DNA of 64,000 nt, taken from Mycolicibacterium aurum. Lineage in GTDB: Bacteria > Actinomycetota > Actinomycetes > Mycobacteriales > Mycobacteriaceae. Numbering within the stretch: position 1 is the stretch's first letter; each line of letters opens with the position of its first letter. A program made the position numbers and the translations under genes. The stretch is taken from contig NZ_LR134356.1 of assembly GCF_900637195.1 (NCBI RefSeq), forward strand, positions 62,001 through 126,000, written 5' to 3'. The notes under the pieces were generated by a model, which saw nothing but the letters and a program-made list of their open reading frames with translations, was not told the DNA's origin and ran no database searches. Shown piece by piece: positions 46,591 through 56,274 of the stretch.

Positions 46591-47778
46591 GTGTCCGGTC
46601 TGGTGCAACGTCTGAGTGCCGTGCGCGACTTCCTGGTCAGCGAGCCGGTGCGGGTGTCGGCGATTCTCCGCCTGCCGCTGATCGCACTGATCGCGGTGCT
46701 GGTGTGGATCTGGGAGGTGCAGCACTGGCTGCCCATGCTGTACGCAGGGATCCTCGGCGCGTACGCCGTCGCGGCGGTGGCCTGGCTGGTGGCCGTCCTG
46801 CGCGGCCCGGTGCCCGGCTGGGCCGACTGGGCCTCCACCGCAGTGGATCTGGCGGTCATCGTGTCGCTGTGCCTGGTGTCCGGCGGCGCCACCTCGGCGC
46901 TGCTGCCGGTGTTCTTCCTGCTGCCGATCTCGGTCGCGTTCCAGGACCGGCCGGGCCTGACCGCGATCATCGGGGCCATCACGGCGCTCGGCTATCTCGG
47001 GGTGTGGATCTTCTACTCGAAACGCGACGACACGGTGGGCTTGCCGAACATGGTCTACACCCACTTCGGGTTTCTGGTGTGGATGGCCGTGGCGACGACG
47101 GCGTTGAGCTTCGTGCTGGCCCGCCGCGCCGCCCGCCTCACCGCGCTCCAGGCTATTCGGCGGCAATTGGTCTCGGAGGCAATGCAATCCGACGAGCGGC
47201 ACAACCGTGCCGTGGCCGAGCACCTGCATGACGGTGCGCTGCAGACCCTGCTGGCGGCGCGACTGGAACTCGATGAGGCCCGTGAACGCAACCCGGATCC
47301 GTCCCTCGACGCGGTCTACGCGGCATTGCAGGAGACCGCGTCGGGGCTGCGCTCGACGGTCACCGAACTGCACCCGCAGGTGCTGGCGCAACTCGGCCTC
47401 ACCGCGGGGATCCGGGAGTTGTTGCGGCAGTTCCAGTGCCGCTACGACGTCGACGTCGTCGCCGATCTGGAGGACGTCGGCACGCCGCAGACGCAGGCGC
47501 TGGTGTACCGGGCTGCCCGGGAACTGCTCACCAACGTCGGCAAGCACGCCGGCGCGACCACGGTGCGGGTGGGCCTGGTCGAGCGCGGCGAGGACGTGAT
47601 CCTGACGATCTTTGACGACGGCTCGGGGTTCGATCCCGACATCGTCGGGGCCGCACTCGAGCAGGGCCACATCGGGCTGGGATCCCTGCTGGCGCGATTC
47701 GACGCGATGGGTGGCTCCATGCGCATCGACTCGGACCCCGGCCGTGGGACCCAGGTGACCGTCACCTCGCCGCGGTGA
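46591..47778 (+). CDS. NarL-type sensor histidine kinase
   Basis: This membrane histidine kinase is paired with the upstream regulator (395 residues). About six hydrophobic segments at residues 23-180 form the sensor. A HisKA_3 domain follows, with the phospho-accepting H213 in EHLHDGALQTL, then an HATPase domain (ELLTNVGKHA, FDDGSGF, GLGSLLARF). GTG 46591 is one base after the regulator stop. The signal is unknown, but the compact polytopic sensor suggests a membrane or lipid-linked signal. Confidence 0.92.
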   Translation: MSGLVQRLSAVRDFLVSEPVRVSAILRLPLIALIAVLVWIWEVQHWLPMLYAGILGAYAVAAVAWLVAVLRGPVPGWADWASTAVDLAVIVSLCLVSGGATSALLPVFFLLPISVAFQDRPGLTAIIGAITALGYLGVWIFYSKRDDTVGLPNMVYTHFGFLVWMAVATTALSFVLARRAARLTALQAIRRQLVSEAMQSDERHNRAVAEHLHDGALQTLLAARLELDEARERNPDPSLDAVYAALQETASGLRSTVTELHPQVLAQLGLTAGIRELLRQFQCRYDVDVVADLEDVGTPQTQALVYRAARELLTNVGKHAGATTVRVGLVERGEDVILTIFDDGSGFDPDIVGAALEQGHIGLGSLLARFDAMGGSMRIDSDPGRGTQVTVTSPR

Positions 47779-47793
47779 GCCGCGGCGTGTGCG

Positions 47794-49233
47794 CTAGACC
47801 TTCTCGCCCACCGACAGCGCCGCGTTGATCGCGTCCACCCGATCTTTGGCATCGCCGAACAGCATCTGGGTGTTCTCCCGGAAGAACAGCGGATTCTGCA
47901 CGCCGGCGTAGCCCGAGGCCATGGACCGCTTGAACACGATGACGTTGTCGGCGTTCCACACCGTCAGCACCGGCATCCCGGCGATCGGGCTGCCGGGGTC
48001 CTCGGATGCGGCCGGGTTGACGGTGTCGTTGGCGCCGATGACCAGGACGACGGAGGTGCCTGCGAAGTCGTCGTTGATCTCGTCCATCTCCAGGACGATG
48101 TCGTAGGGCACCTTGGCCTCGGCCAGCAGCACGTTCATGTGGCCGGGCAGTCGTCCCGCGACGGGATGGATGCCGAATCGGACCTCGACCCCGCGTTCAC
48201 GCAGCTTGCGGGTCAGGTCCGCGACGCCGTACTGCGCCTGGGCGACGGCCATGCCGTAGCCCGGGGTGATGATCACGGAACTGGCCGACGCGAGCAACTC
48301 GGCAGCGCCCTCGGCGTTGATCTCGCGGTGCTCGCCGTAGTCCTTGTCCTCGGCCGGGCCGGCCTCGATCCCGAAACCGCCTGCGATGACGGAGATGAAC
48401 GAGCGGTTCATCGCCTTGCACATGATGTAGGACAGGTAGGCGCCGGAGGAGCCGACCAGCGCGCCGGTGATGATCAGCAGGTCGTTGCCCAGCAGGAAGC
48501 CCGACGCTGCTGCGGCCCAGCCGGAGTAGCTGTTGAGCATGGACACCACGACCGGCATGTCGCCGCCGCCGATCGAGGCCACCAGGTGCCAGCCCAGCAG
48601 CAGCGCGAGCAGCGTGACGACGATCAACAGCCACAGCTGCGGGTCGATGACGAACCACACGGTCAGCGCGAAGAACACCACCAGCGCCCCGATGTTGAGG
48701 AAGTTCTTGCCGGGCAGCATCATCGGCGAGGAGCTGATTTTCGCTGACAGCTTGAGGTTGGCCACGATCGAACCGGTGAACGTCACCGCGCCGATGAAGA
48801 CCCCGATCACCACCTCGGCCGAATGGATGCCGAGCATTCCCTCACCTGCCAGATACACGGCCTCCGCACCAGCGGCGTCACCTTCGACGTGTAGGTAGCC
48901 GTTCCAGCCGACGAGCACCGCGGCCAGGCCGACGAAGCTGTGCAGCAGCGCGATCAGCTCGGGCATGCCCGTCATCTCGACGATCTTTGCGCGCCACAAC
49001 CCGATTGCCGCGCCGATGACCATGGCGACGGCCAGCAGCACCAGGCCCAGCGGCTCGATGTGGCGGGCCAGGGCCAGCGCGACGGTCGCGATCAGCGCGA
49101 CGGCCATCCCGGCCATGCCGTAACTGTTTCCGGCCCGGGATGTTTCGTGCTTGGACAGCCCGGCGAGCGCGAGGATGAACAGCAGGGCGGCGACGACGTA
49201 GGCCGCAGTCGCTGCGGTTTCCAAAGTGAACAT
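47794..49233 (-). CDS. pntB: NAD(P) transhydrogenase subunit beta PntB
   Basis: This is the beta subunit of the proton-translocating transhydrogenase, which uses the proton gradient to transfer hydride from NADH to NADP (479 residues). Nine or so membrane spans occupy the first about 270 residues. The C-terminal NADP-binding domain has [13 protein letters not shown] and [12 protein letters not shown]. It lies five bases after pntA. Confidence 0.95.
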   Translation of the reverse strand: MFTLETAATAAYVVAALLFILALAGLSKHETSRAGNSYGMAGMAVALIATVALALARHIEPLGLVLLAVAMVIGAAIGLWRAKIVEMTGMPELIALLHSFVGLAAVLVGWNGYLHVEGDAAGAEAVYLAGEGMLGIHSAEVVIGVFIGAVTFTGSIVANLKLSAKISSSPMMLPGKNFLNIGALVVFFALTVWFVIDPQLWLLIVVTLLALLLGWHLVASIGGGDMPVVVSMLNSYSGWAAAASGFLLGNDLLIITGALVGSSGAYLSYIMCKAMNRSFISVIAGGFGIEAGPAEDKDYGEHREINAEGAAELLASASSVIITPGYGMAVAQAQYGVADLTRKLRERGVEVRFGIHPVAGRLPGHMNVLLAEAKVPYDIVLEMDEINDDFAGTSVVLVIGANDTVNPAASEDPGSPIAGMPVLTVWNADNVIVFKRSMASGYAGVQNPLFFRENTQMLFGDAKDRVDAINAALSVGEKV

Positions 49234-49238
49234 GGCTT

Positions 49239-50774
49239 CTAGCTCCTCGAGAACATGGCGAGCATGCGACGCGTCACCGCGAAGCCGCCGAAGATGTTGA
49301 TGCTGGCGAGCAGGATCGCCAGGAATGCCAGAACGGTGATGGGGACGTTCCCGTGCCCGATCTGCAGCAGTGCGCCGACGACGATGATCCCGGAGATCGC
49401 GTTGGTCACCGACATCAGCGGCGTGTGCAGAGCGTGGTGCACATTGCCGATCACGTAGTAGCCGATGACGATCGCGAGCGCGAACACCGTGAGGTGGACC
49501 TGCAGCGCGACCGGCGACAGCGCGATCAGCACCAGCAGTGCCGCCGCGATGCCAAACGTCACCCCGAGGCGGCGTGCCATGGTCATCGGCGGCTTCACGG
49601 GCTTCGCCTCGACCGGTGCGGTCGCGGCGGCCGCCGCCGGAGCGGCGGACACCTGCACCGGTGGAGGCGGCCAGGTCACCTCACCGTCGCGGACCACCGT
49701 CACCGAGCGCTGCACCACGTCCTCGAAGTCCAGCGTGAGATTGCCGTCCTTCTCGGGTGTCAGCAGCTTGAGCAGGTTGACCAGGTTGGTGCCGTACAGC
49801 TGTGAGGCGGTGGCGGGCAACCGGCCGGCAAGGTCGGTGTAGCCGATGATCGTCACGCCGTTGTCGGTGACGATCGCCTGGTCCTTGACGGTGCCCTCGA
49901 CGTTGCCGCCGTTGGCCGCGGCCATGTCGACGATCACGCTGCCGGGCTTCATCGACGCGACCATCTCGGCGGTGATGATGCGCGGCGCGGGCCGGCCCGG
50001 GATCAGCGCGGTGGTGACGATGATGTCGACGTCGCCTGCCTGCTCGGCGTACAGCGCCGCCTCACGGGCCTTATAGTCGTCGCCCATCTCCTTGGCGTAG
50101 CCCGTGGCCGATACCTCGGCGGCCTCCTTGTCGACATACAGGTACTCGCCGCCGAGCGACTTCACCTGGTCGGCGACCTCGGGGCGCGGGTCGGTGGCGC
50201 GCACGATGGCACCCATGCTGCCCGCGGCGCCGATGGCGGCCAGCCCTGCGACACCCGCGCCGACCACCAGGACCTTGGCCGGGGGCACCTTGCCCGCGGC
50301 GGTCACCTGGCCGGTGAAGAACCGGCCGAACCGGTGTGCGGCCTCGACCACGGCGCGGTAGCCGGCGATGTTCGCCATCGACGACAGCACGTCCATCGAC
50401 TGCGCCCGCGAGATGCGGGGCACCGCGTCCATGGCCAGCACGGTGATCCGTCGCGAGGACAGCTCCTCGACGAGCTCGGGTTTCAGCGCCGGAGAGATCA
50501 GGCCGATCAGCGTGGCACCGTCGCGCAGCGCCGCGATCTCGGCGCTGTCGGGGGCATTGACCTTGAACACCACGTCGGCAGACCAGACCTGCTCGGTCGT
50601 GCCGATACCGGCACCGGCCTGGGTGAAGGCGTCATCGGAGAAGCTGGACGCGGCACCCGCACCCGCCTCCACGAGTACCTGGTAACCGAGCTTGATGAGC
50701 TGCCCGACCGTCTGCGGGGTGGCGGCAACGCGTGTCTCGCCGGGCTGGGACTCTCGCGGTATCCCGATGATCAT
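49239..50774 (-). CDS. pntA: NAD(P) transhydrogenase subunit alpha PntA (fused form)
   Basis: This alpha subunit has 511 residues. The NAD-binding domain has [20 protein letters not shown] and [15 protein letters not shown]. An Ala/Pro linker leads to four C-terminal membrane spans. In M. tuberculosis these parts are split into pntAa and pntAb; here they are one gene, as in E. coli. The 174 bases upstream hold its promoter and that of the divergent alcohol dehydrogenase. Confidence 0.95.
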   Translation of the reverse strand: MIIGIPRESQPGETRVAATPQTVGQLIKLGYQVLVEAGAGAASSFSDDAFTQAGAGIGTTEQVWSADVVFKVNAPDSAEIAALRDGATLIGLISPALKPELVEELSSRRITVLAMDAVPRISRAQSMDVLSSMANIAGYRAVVEAAHRFGRFFTGQVTAAGKVPPAKVLVVGAGVAGLAAIGAAGSMGAIVRATDPRPEVADQVKSLGGEYLYVDKEAAEVSATGYAKEMGDDYKAREAALYAEQAGDVDIIVTTALIPGRPAPRIITAEMVASMKPGSVIVDMAAANGGNVEGTVKDQAIVTDNGVTIIGYTDLAGRLPATASQLYGTNLVNLLKLLTPEKDGNLTLDFEDVVQRSVTVVRDGEVTWPPPPVQVSAAPAAAAATAPVEAKPVKPPMTMARRLGVTFGIAAALLVLIALSPVALQVHLTVFALAIVIGYYVIGNVHHALHTPLMSVTNAISGIIVVGALLQIGHGNVPITVLAFLAILLASINIFGGFAVTRRMLAMFSRS

Positions 50775-50913
50775 CGATGTCGATCCGATCTAGGCTTTGC
50801 TCACGGTGCGGCGGAGGTGCCCTGCTGCTCGGACATCCCCACCTCTGGCCGTCATGGGACGGGTGGAAAGGGTCAGTGTAAGAGTTGGCCACCCGTCGGT
50901 CGCAGCGTGCTGG

Positions 50914-50941
50914 TTGACGGGCGTCAAGTGCGGGTTACGGT
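50914..50941 (+). promoter_or_regulatory. alcohol dehydrogenase promoter, predicted leaderless
   Basis: The -35 TTGACG (50914-50919), a 16-base spacer and the -10 TACGGT (50936-50941) are followed by 7 bases and ATG 50949. The geometry is the same as at ptsI. No ribosome site is present. Confidence 0.65.
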
Positions 50942-50948
50942 TACGCGC

Positions 50949-52034
50949 ATGCCGACCACCACCGCGACGCTGTCCTACGCCGACGAGGACCCGTTCGTCG
51001 TTGCCGACGTCGAGGTCGACGAACCGCGCGGCGGTGAAATTCTGGTGCGCATCGAGGCAGCCGGCATCTGTCACACCGACCTGGTGAATCGCGTTGCAGG
51101 GACCTCGGATCGCCCGGTGCTCCTCGGCCACGAGGGCGCCGGGGTGGTCGAAGCAGTGGGGGACGGCGTCGGCACGGTGACGCCGGGTGACCGCGTGGTG
51201 CTGACTTTCCGGCACTGCGGCAGATGCGTGAACTGCACCGCACAGCGGCCCGCGTACTGCCGCGATGCGTTGCGGCTCAACCAGTTCGGTGCGCGTGCCG
51301 ACGGCACGCCCCGGGTCGTTGCCGGGCAGCCGGTACTGGACGGCTTCTTCGGTCAATCCAGCCTCGCCGGGTACGCGCTGACCACCGAGGACAACACGGT
51401 CGTCGTCGAAGCGGACGTCGATCCGCTGCTGGCCGCCCCGCTCGGCTGCGGTTTCCAGACCGGAGCCGGTGCCGTCCTCAATCTGCTGCGGCCCCGCCCC
51501 GGACGCACACTCGCCGTATTCGGAGCGGGCGCAGTCGGATTGGCCGGCGTGCTGGCGGCCTTGGCCGCCGAGGTGGAGGCGGTGATCGTGGTGGAACCGT
51601 CACCGCAGCGCCGGGCACTGGCCGAAAGCCTGGGCGTGCGCGCCGCACTGGATCCTGCCGACGACCCGGTGCGTGCCATTCGCGATCTGACCGGAGGGGG
51701 AGCGGACTACGCGCTGGACACCACCGGACGGCCGGACGTGCTCGCCGATGCGGTGTCGGCGCTGGCCGTCGGGGGTGCCGCCGTGGCTGTCGGTCTGGGA
51801 GCAGGTGTGCCCAAGATCGATCTGCGCGACCTCGTCATGCGAGGCAAGAGCGTGCACGGCTGCCTGGAAGGCGATTCGGTTCCCACGGTCTTCATACCGC
51901 ACCTCATCGAGCTGCATGCGCAGGGCCGATTCCCGATCGAGCGACTGGTCGCCGCTTTCCCACACGGTGACGTCAACGCCGCCGTCTCGGCCCAGCACGC
52001 CGGTGACGTCGTCAAACCCGTTCTGACGTGGTGA
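50949..52034 (+). CDS. zinc-dependent alcohol dehydrogenase (AdhE1-like, Rv0162c)
   Basis: This zinc-dependent medium-chain alcohol dehydrogenase has 361 residues. Catalytic-zinc ligands are C41 and H61-E62 (GHEGAG). The structural-zinc cysteines are C90, C93, C96 and C104. The NAD-binding motif GAGAVGLAGV is at about 194-203. It resembles class III/benzyl-alcohol type enzymes. It starts without a leader by prediction. The 65 bases to the ABC genes show no clear element. Confidence 0.9.
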   Translation: MPTTTATLSYADEDPFVVADVEVDEPRGGEILVRIEAAGICHTDLVNRVAGTSDRPVLLGHEGAGVVEAVGDGVGTVTPGDRVVLTFRHCGRCVNCTAQRPAYCRDALRLNQFGARADGTPRVVAGQPVLDGFFGQSSLAGYALTTEDNTVVVEADVDPLLAAPLGCGFQTGAGAVLNLLRPRPGRTLAVFGAGAVGLAGVLAALAAEVEAVIVVEPSPQRRALAESLGVRAALDPADDPVRAIRDLTGGGADYALDTTGRPDVLADAVSALAVGGAAVAVGLGAGVPKIDLRDLVMRGKSVHGCLEGDSVPTVFIPHLIELHAQGRFPIERLVAAFPHGDVNAAVSAQHAGDVVKPVLTW

Positions 52035-52099
52035 CCGGACTTTTGCTCGTGCTGAGCGCAGCTATTCCCCGATCGTGACGTATCCGTCAATGTCTGCCG

Positions 52100-52978
52100 G
52101 TGTCCGTTTTCGTCGACATCAGTCCCGACCCCGACCTTGGCACCGCTGGCCGCCTGCCGTCGGGTGATGATCCACGCGCCGGTCGTCGCTGGCGCGCAGC
52201 GCTGACCCGGATCGCGCTGCCGCTGCTGTCGGTGGTCGTGTTCGGTGGTGTCTGGCAACTGGCCGCATCGGCGGGCATCTGGAACCAGACCTTCGTGCCG
52301 TTTCCGTCAACGGTCTGGCACGCCTTTGTCGACGTGTCCACCACGCACGACGGGGTCCGTGGCTACGCCGGGTACCTGTTGTGGGAGCACCTCTACATGA
52401 CGCTCCGCCGCGTCCTGGTCGGCGTCGTCATCGGTGTCACGTTCGGCGTGCTGCTCGGTCTGGCCATGGGGTCGATCAGCTGGTTGCGCAGCGTGCTCGA
52501 ACCGTGGCTGACTTTCCTGCGCGCACTTCCCCCGCTGGCCTACTTCTTCCTGTTGGTCATCTGGCTCGGCATCGACGAAGCGCCGAAGATCACGCTGCTG
52601 GCGCTCGCCGCGCTGCCCCCGGCCGCCGTCGCGACCACCGCGGCGGTCGTCGCCGCGCCGGTGGGACTGCAGGAAGCGGCACGGGCGCTGGGTGCGACGC
52701 GGCGCGACGTCATCCGCGACGTCGTCGTCCCGTCGGCACTGCCGGAGACGTTCACCGGTATCCGGCTGGCCGTCGGCATGGCGTATTCGTCGGTGGTCGC
52801 CGCGGAGCTGTTCAACGGGATCCCCGGAATCGGCGGATTGGTCAAGGACGCAAGCAATTACAACAACACCCCCGTGGTACTGGTCGGCATCTTCGCCATC
52901 GGATTCTCCGGCCTGGTCATCGACGGCCTACTGAGGTCAATCGAACGTCGTGCTGTTCCCTGGAGAGGAAAGATATGA
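52100..52978 (+). CDS. ABC transporter permease, taurine/sulfonate type
   Basis: This SsuC/TauC-like permease of a nitrate/sulfonate/taurine importer has 292 residues. About six membrane spans are present, and the EAA loop is EAARALGATRRDVIRDVV. It starts at GTG 52100; an ATG at 52090 is in a different frame. Its stop overlaps the binding-protein start (ATGA). The substrate is inferred only from family type. Confidence 0.9.
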   Translation: MSVFVDISPDPDLGTAGRLPSGDDPRAGRRWRAALTRIALPLLSVVVFGGVWQLAASAGIWNQTFVPFPSTVWHAFVDVSTTHDGVRGYAGYLLWEHLYMTLRRVLVGVVIGVTFGVLLGLAMGSISWLRSVLEPWLTFLRALPPLAYFFLLVIWLGIDEAPKITLLALAALPPAAVATTAAVVAAPVGLQEAARALGATRRDVIRDVVVPSALPETFTGIRLAVGMAYSSVVAAELFNGIPGIGGLVKDASNYNNTPVVLVGIFAIGFSGLVIDGLLRSIERRAVPWRGKI

Positions 52979-54009
52979 AATTGAAGGCTCTTCTCGTTGC
53001 GCTCGTCGCGGCCATACTCGCGCTGGCGGGCTGCGCGGTGGACGGAGGGCAGGCCACCAATGACCCAGAGAAGCCCACGATCCGTATCGCCTACCAGACG
53101 TTCCCGAGCGGCGACCTGATCGTCAAGAACAACAAGTGGCTCGAAGAGGCGTTGCCGGACTACAACATCAAGTGGATCAAGTTCGACTCCGGCGCCGATA
53201 TCAACACCGCGTTCATCGCCAAGGAACTCGACTTCGGCGCGATCGGCTCGAGCCCTGTCGCCCGCGGGCTCTCCGAGCCGCTGAACATCCCTTATCAGGT
53301 CGCGTTCGTCCTGGACGTCGCCGGTGACAACGAGGCGCTGGTCGCCCGCAACGGAACCAACATCAATACGATCGCCGACCTCAGGGGCAAGAAGGTCGCC
53401 ACGCCGTTCGCGTCGACCGCCCACTACAGCCTGCTGGCCGCCTTGAGCCAGAATGGCCTGTCGCCCAGCGACGTTCAGCTTGTCGATTTGCAGCCGCCTG
53501 CCATACTGGCGGCGTGGGAGCGCGGTGACATCGACGCGGCCTACACCTGGCTTCCGACACTGGACCAGCTGCGGACCACCGGCAAGGACCTGATCACCAG
53601 CAAGCAGCTGGCAGCCGACGGCAAGCCCACACTCGATCTCGGCGTGGTCTCCACTGAGTTCGCCGAGGCCAATCCCGAGGTCGTCGACACCTGGCGCCGG
53701 CAGGAGGCCCGCGCGCTGACGCTCATCGCCGACGATCCAGACGCCGCCGCCAAGGCGGTCTCCGCCGAAATCGGACTCACCCCCGAGGAGACGGCCGGGC
53801 AGCTGAAGCAGGGCGTGTTCCTGACGCCCGAAGAGATTGCCTCGACGGAATGGCTTGGCAGTGAGGGCAATCCGGGCAACATCGCGGTGAACCTGGAGAG
53901 CGCGTCGCAGTTCCTCGCCGATCAGAAGCAGATCCCGGCCGCTACACCGCTGAAGACGTTCCAGGACGCGATCTACACCAAGGGACTTCCAGGTGTCCTC
54001 ACCCAGTGA
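52975..54009 (+). CDS. ABC transporter substrate-binding lipoprotein, taurine type
   Basis: This TauA/SsuA-like periplasmic binding protein (344 residues) is attached to the membrane as a lipoprotein: a signal peptide ends in LALAGC with lipidated C20. The mature domain begins TIRIAYQTFPSGDLIVKNN and includes IGSSPVARGL and PFASTAHYSLLAAL. AGAGGAA precedes the ATG, which overlaps the permease stop. Confidence 0.92.
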   Translation: MKLKALLVALVAAILALAGCAVDGGQATNDPEKPTIRIAYQTFPSGDLIVKNNKWLEEALPDYNIKWIKFDSGADINTAFIAKELDFGAIGSSPVARGLSEPLNIPYQVAFVLDVAGDNEALVARNGTNINTIADLRGKKVATPFASTAHYSLLAALSQNGLSPSDVQLVDLQPPAILAAWERGDIDAAYTWLPTLDQLRTTGKDLITSKQLAADGKPTLDLGVVSTEFAEANPEVVDTWRRQEARALTLIADDPDAAAKAVSAEIGLTPEETAGQLKQGVFLTPEEIASTEWLGSEGNPGNIAVNLESASQFLADQKQIPAATPLKTFQDAIYTKGLPGVLTQ

Positions 54010-54793
54010 TGCGGCACCCGCGACGCGTCAGGACGGTGCGATCCGGATCAGCTCCGTGTCGCACCGATACGGGAAGGGGCGCGACGAGGTCACCGCACTG
54101 GGCCCGGTCGACCTGACGGTCGAGCCAGGATCGTTCCTGGTCCTCGTCGGCGCCTCGGGATGTGGGAAGAGCACACTGCTGCGGCTGCTCGCCGGCTTCG
54201 AGTCGCCCAGCCAGGGCTCGGTGCAGGTTGCGGGATCGCCACCGACGCCGGGGGTGACCGCGGGGGTGGTGTTCCAGCAGCCGCGGCTGTTCCCGTGGCG
54301 CACGGTCGGCGGCAACGTCGACCTTGCGTTGAAGTACGCAAAAGTGCCGCGAGACAGGCGAACTGAGCGACGGGAAGAGTTGCTCGACCGGGTCGGGCTG
54401 GCAGGCACCGGCGGTCGACGGATCTGGGAGATCAGCGGCGGCCAGCAGCAGCGCGTCGCGATGGCCCGTGCACTCGCCGCGGAGACGCCGCTGTTCCTTC
54501 TCGACGAGCCGTTCGCGGCGCTGGACGCGCTGACGCGGGAGCGGTTGCAGGAGGACGTCCGTCAGGTCAGCGCGGAGTCCGGCAGGACCACCGTCTTTGT
54601 CACCCACAGTGCCGACGAGGCCGCATTCCTCGGGTCCAGGATCGTGGTGCTGACCCGCAGGCCGGGCCGGGTGGCGCTCGACATCGCGGTCGACCTGCCG
54701 CGATCCGGTGTCGATCCCGACGAGTTGCGACGTTCGCCGGAGTACGCGGAGTTGCGTGCCGAGGTCGGCCGGGCGGTCAAGGCCGCGGCCTAG
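53993..54793 (+). CDS. ABC transporter ATP-binding protein, taurine type
   Basis: This is the ATPase of the same importer (266 residues). Walker A is GASGCGKST, the signature is ISGGQQQR and Walker B is FLLDEPFAALD. It starts at GTG 53993, 17 bases inside the binding-protein gene. Gene order permease, binding protein, ATPase is complete for a TauABC-like system. No desulfonating oxygenase gene is adjacent. Confidence 0.93.
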   Translation: MSSPSDAAPATRQDGAIRISSVSHRYGKGRDEVTALGPVDLTVEPGSFLVLVGASGCGKSTLLRLLAGFESPSQGSVQVAGSPPTPGVTAGVVFQQPRLFPWRTVGGNVDLALKYAKVPRDRRTERREELLDRVGLAGTGGRRIWEISGGQQQRVAMARALAAETPLFLLDEPFAALDALTRERLQEDVRQVSAESGRTTVFVTHSADEAAFLGSRIVVLTRRPGRVALDIAVDLPRSGVDPDELRRSPEYAELRAEVGRAVKAAA

Positions 54794-54848
54794 TCAGATC
54801 TCGAAACGGCACCGATCACGCATCGACATCGCATTACCGATAGGTGGG

Positions 54849-55283
54849 ATGCGTTGCGGGCCGCAGGATATCGGCGTGAGCATGGTAGTGGAACGCGGGT
54901 TGGCACGGTGTCCGCGATGCGTGGCGGTAGCGGACTACGTCTTCATCGAGGCGTCGTCAGAGCAGACGGGCCGAGAGCTGCGCTACGAGGTGCGCTGCCG
55001 CAAATGCGGGGAGTGCTACAGCGAGGACAGCTACGCCGCCGCGACGACGAGTACCGAGGTGGCACTGATCCAGTGGCCCCCGGACTGCGAACCGGTGCCG
55101 CCCAGGGACTGGCGCAACGAGGCGCGAGAGAAGGTGTCGGCCGCCGCCGACGCGGGCAAGGCCGAGATCGAAGTGTTGAGCAGGCAGGCTCAGCGTCTGT
55201 ACCAGCACAGCCGGTCATGGCTGTACGAGCGCCTCGCGGCGCGCAACGTCGATCAGACCGGCGGATACGCGGGTGGTGGATAA
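54849..55283 (+). CDS. small zinc-ribbon protein of unknown function
   Basis: I do not recognise this protein. The 144 residues (133 if the ATG at 54882 is used) begin with a zinc-ribbon built from CPRC and CRKCGEC pairs. A charged helical C-terminal part (about 80-140) follows. AGGA lies 14 bases before ATG 54882. It sits alone between the ABC operon and a TetR gene and may be a nucleic-acid or protein-binding accessory factor. Confidence 0.65.
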   Translation: MRCGPQDIGVSMVVERGLARCPRCVAVADYVFIEASSEQTGRELRYEVRCRKCGECYSEDSYAAATTSTEVALIQWPPDCEPVPPRDWRNEAREKVSAAADAGKAEIEVLSRQAQRLYQHSRSWLYERLAARNVDQTGGYAGGG

Positions 55284-55363
55284 ACCCCGCGCAGGATCCA
55301 GGCGAACCAGTTGATGCCGTACTCGAGCTCATCGCTTGCGTCGTAATCAGGATTCGGGTCCAC
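55253..55363 (-). CDS. candidate 36-residue small protein
   Basis: A short frame from GTG 55363 encodes a 36-residue peptide (acidic start VDPNPDYDASDELEYG, then an aromatic stretch NWFAWILRG and a proline-rich end). A good ribosome site GGAGAGG lies 7 bases upstream. Its last 31 bases overlap the 3' end of the zinc-ribbon gene on the opposite strand. Codon use is normal, but the frame is too short to be sure. Confidence 0.4.
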   Translation of the reverse strand: MDPNPDYDASDELEYGINWFAWILRGVYPPPAYPPV

Positions 55364-55496
55364 AGCGATACCTCTCCGTCCTCTGGCCACACCAGGGCAG
55401 CTTGCGGTTGAGTCTAGACCGGCGAGACCCAGGAGAACACAGCAACGGCCTAGACTGAACCAACCAGTTAGTAGAGCGCTGCGCGCTCGGCCTGCC

Positions 55497-55502
55497 TATA
55501 GT
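55497..55502 (+). promoter_or_regulatory. -10 element of the Rv0158-like TetR gene
   Basis: TATAGT ends 8 bases before the ATG at 55511, so the transcript may be leaderless. Upstream lie the half-site ACCAACC (55459-55465) with an imperfect GTTAGT mate, and a hairpin GAGCGC-TGC-GCGCTC (55474-55488). Both suggest autoregulation. Confidence 0.45.
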
Positions 55503-55510
55503 GAGTCGCC

Positions 55511-56191
55511 ATGTCTGAATCCGTCACGACCAACGGGATGTCCCGCCGCGAGGAGTTGCTGGCGGTCGCCACCAAGCTGTTCGCCGCGCGCGGCTACCAC
55601 GGCACCCGGATGGACGACGTGGCCGATGCCGTCGGCCTGAACAAGGCCACGGTCTACCACTATTACGCGAGCAAGTCGCTGATCCTCTACGACATCTACA
55701 AAGGTGCCGCCGACTTCACGGTCGATGCGCTGCATGACGATCCGACGGCCTCGGCGCGCGAGACGATTTATCACTTCACCCGCCGCCTCCTCGTCGGTAT
55801 CGCCAGCGACATCGAGCGCGCCGCCGTCTACTTCCAGGAGGGCCCCTACATCACGGAGTGGTTCACCGAGGAGCAGGTGGCCTACATCCGGGAGAAGGAA
55901 GCCCAGGTGTACGAGCACGTTCGCGACGTGATCGACCGGGGCATCGCCAGCGGCGAGTTCTACGACTGCGACTCCCATGTCCTGGCCCTCGGCTACATCG
56001 GCATGACTCTGGGCTCCTACCGGTGGCTGCGGCCCCACGGCAGGCGGACCGCGAGGGAGATCGCCGTCGAGTTCAGCACCGCGCTGCTACGCGGCCTGAT
56101 CAGGGAAGAGGCTGTCAGGGTGGAGACGCCGCTAGGTGTCGGCGTGGACGTCGCCGGGCCCGGAAGCGATCCGCAGGTCGTTCAGCAGTAG
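55511..56191 (+). CDS. TetR-family regulator (Rv0158-like)
   Basis: This TetR-type regulator has 226 residues. The helix-turn-helix is TRMDDVADAVGLNKATVYHYY, followed by a ligand domain with YFQEGPYITEWFTEEQ. Its position between the pnt genes and the SRPBCC gene corresponds to Rv0158. The ligand and target are unknown, though a fatty-acid or aromatic signal is typical of related proteins. Confidence 0.88.
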   Translation: MSESVTTNGMSRREELLAVATKLFAARGYHGTRMDDVADAVGLNKATVYHYYASKSLILYDIYKGAADFTVDALHDDPTASARETIYHFTRRLLVGIASDIERAAVYFQEGPYITEWFTEEQVAYIREKEAQVYEHVRDVIDRGIASGEFYDCDSHVLALGYIGMTLGSYRWLRPHGRRTAREIAVEFSTALLRGLIREEAVRVETPLGVGVDVAGPGSDPQVVQQ

Positions 56192-56262
56192 GTCCGCCGG
56201 CCTGCGCAGGGCCGGGGTGCTGACGGCTCGCACGGCCGGCGAGACCCGCCGCCGGGAGTCGA

Positions 56263-56268
56263 TATGCT
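56263..56268 (+). promoter_or_regulatory. -10 element of the SRPBCC gene
   Basis: TATGCT ends 6 bases before ATG 56275, the spacing of a leaderless transcript. No ribosome site is present. Confidence 0.4.
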
Positions 56269-56274
56269 CAGCCA

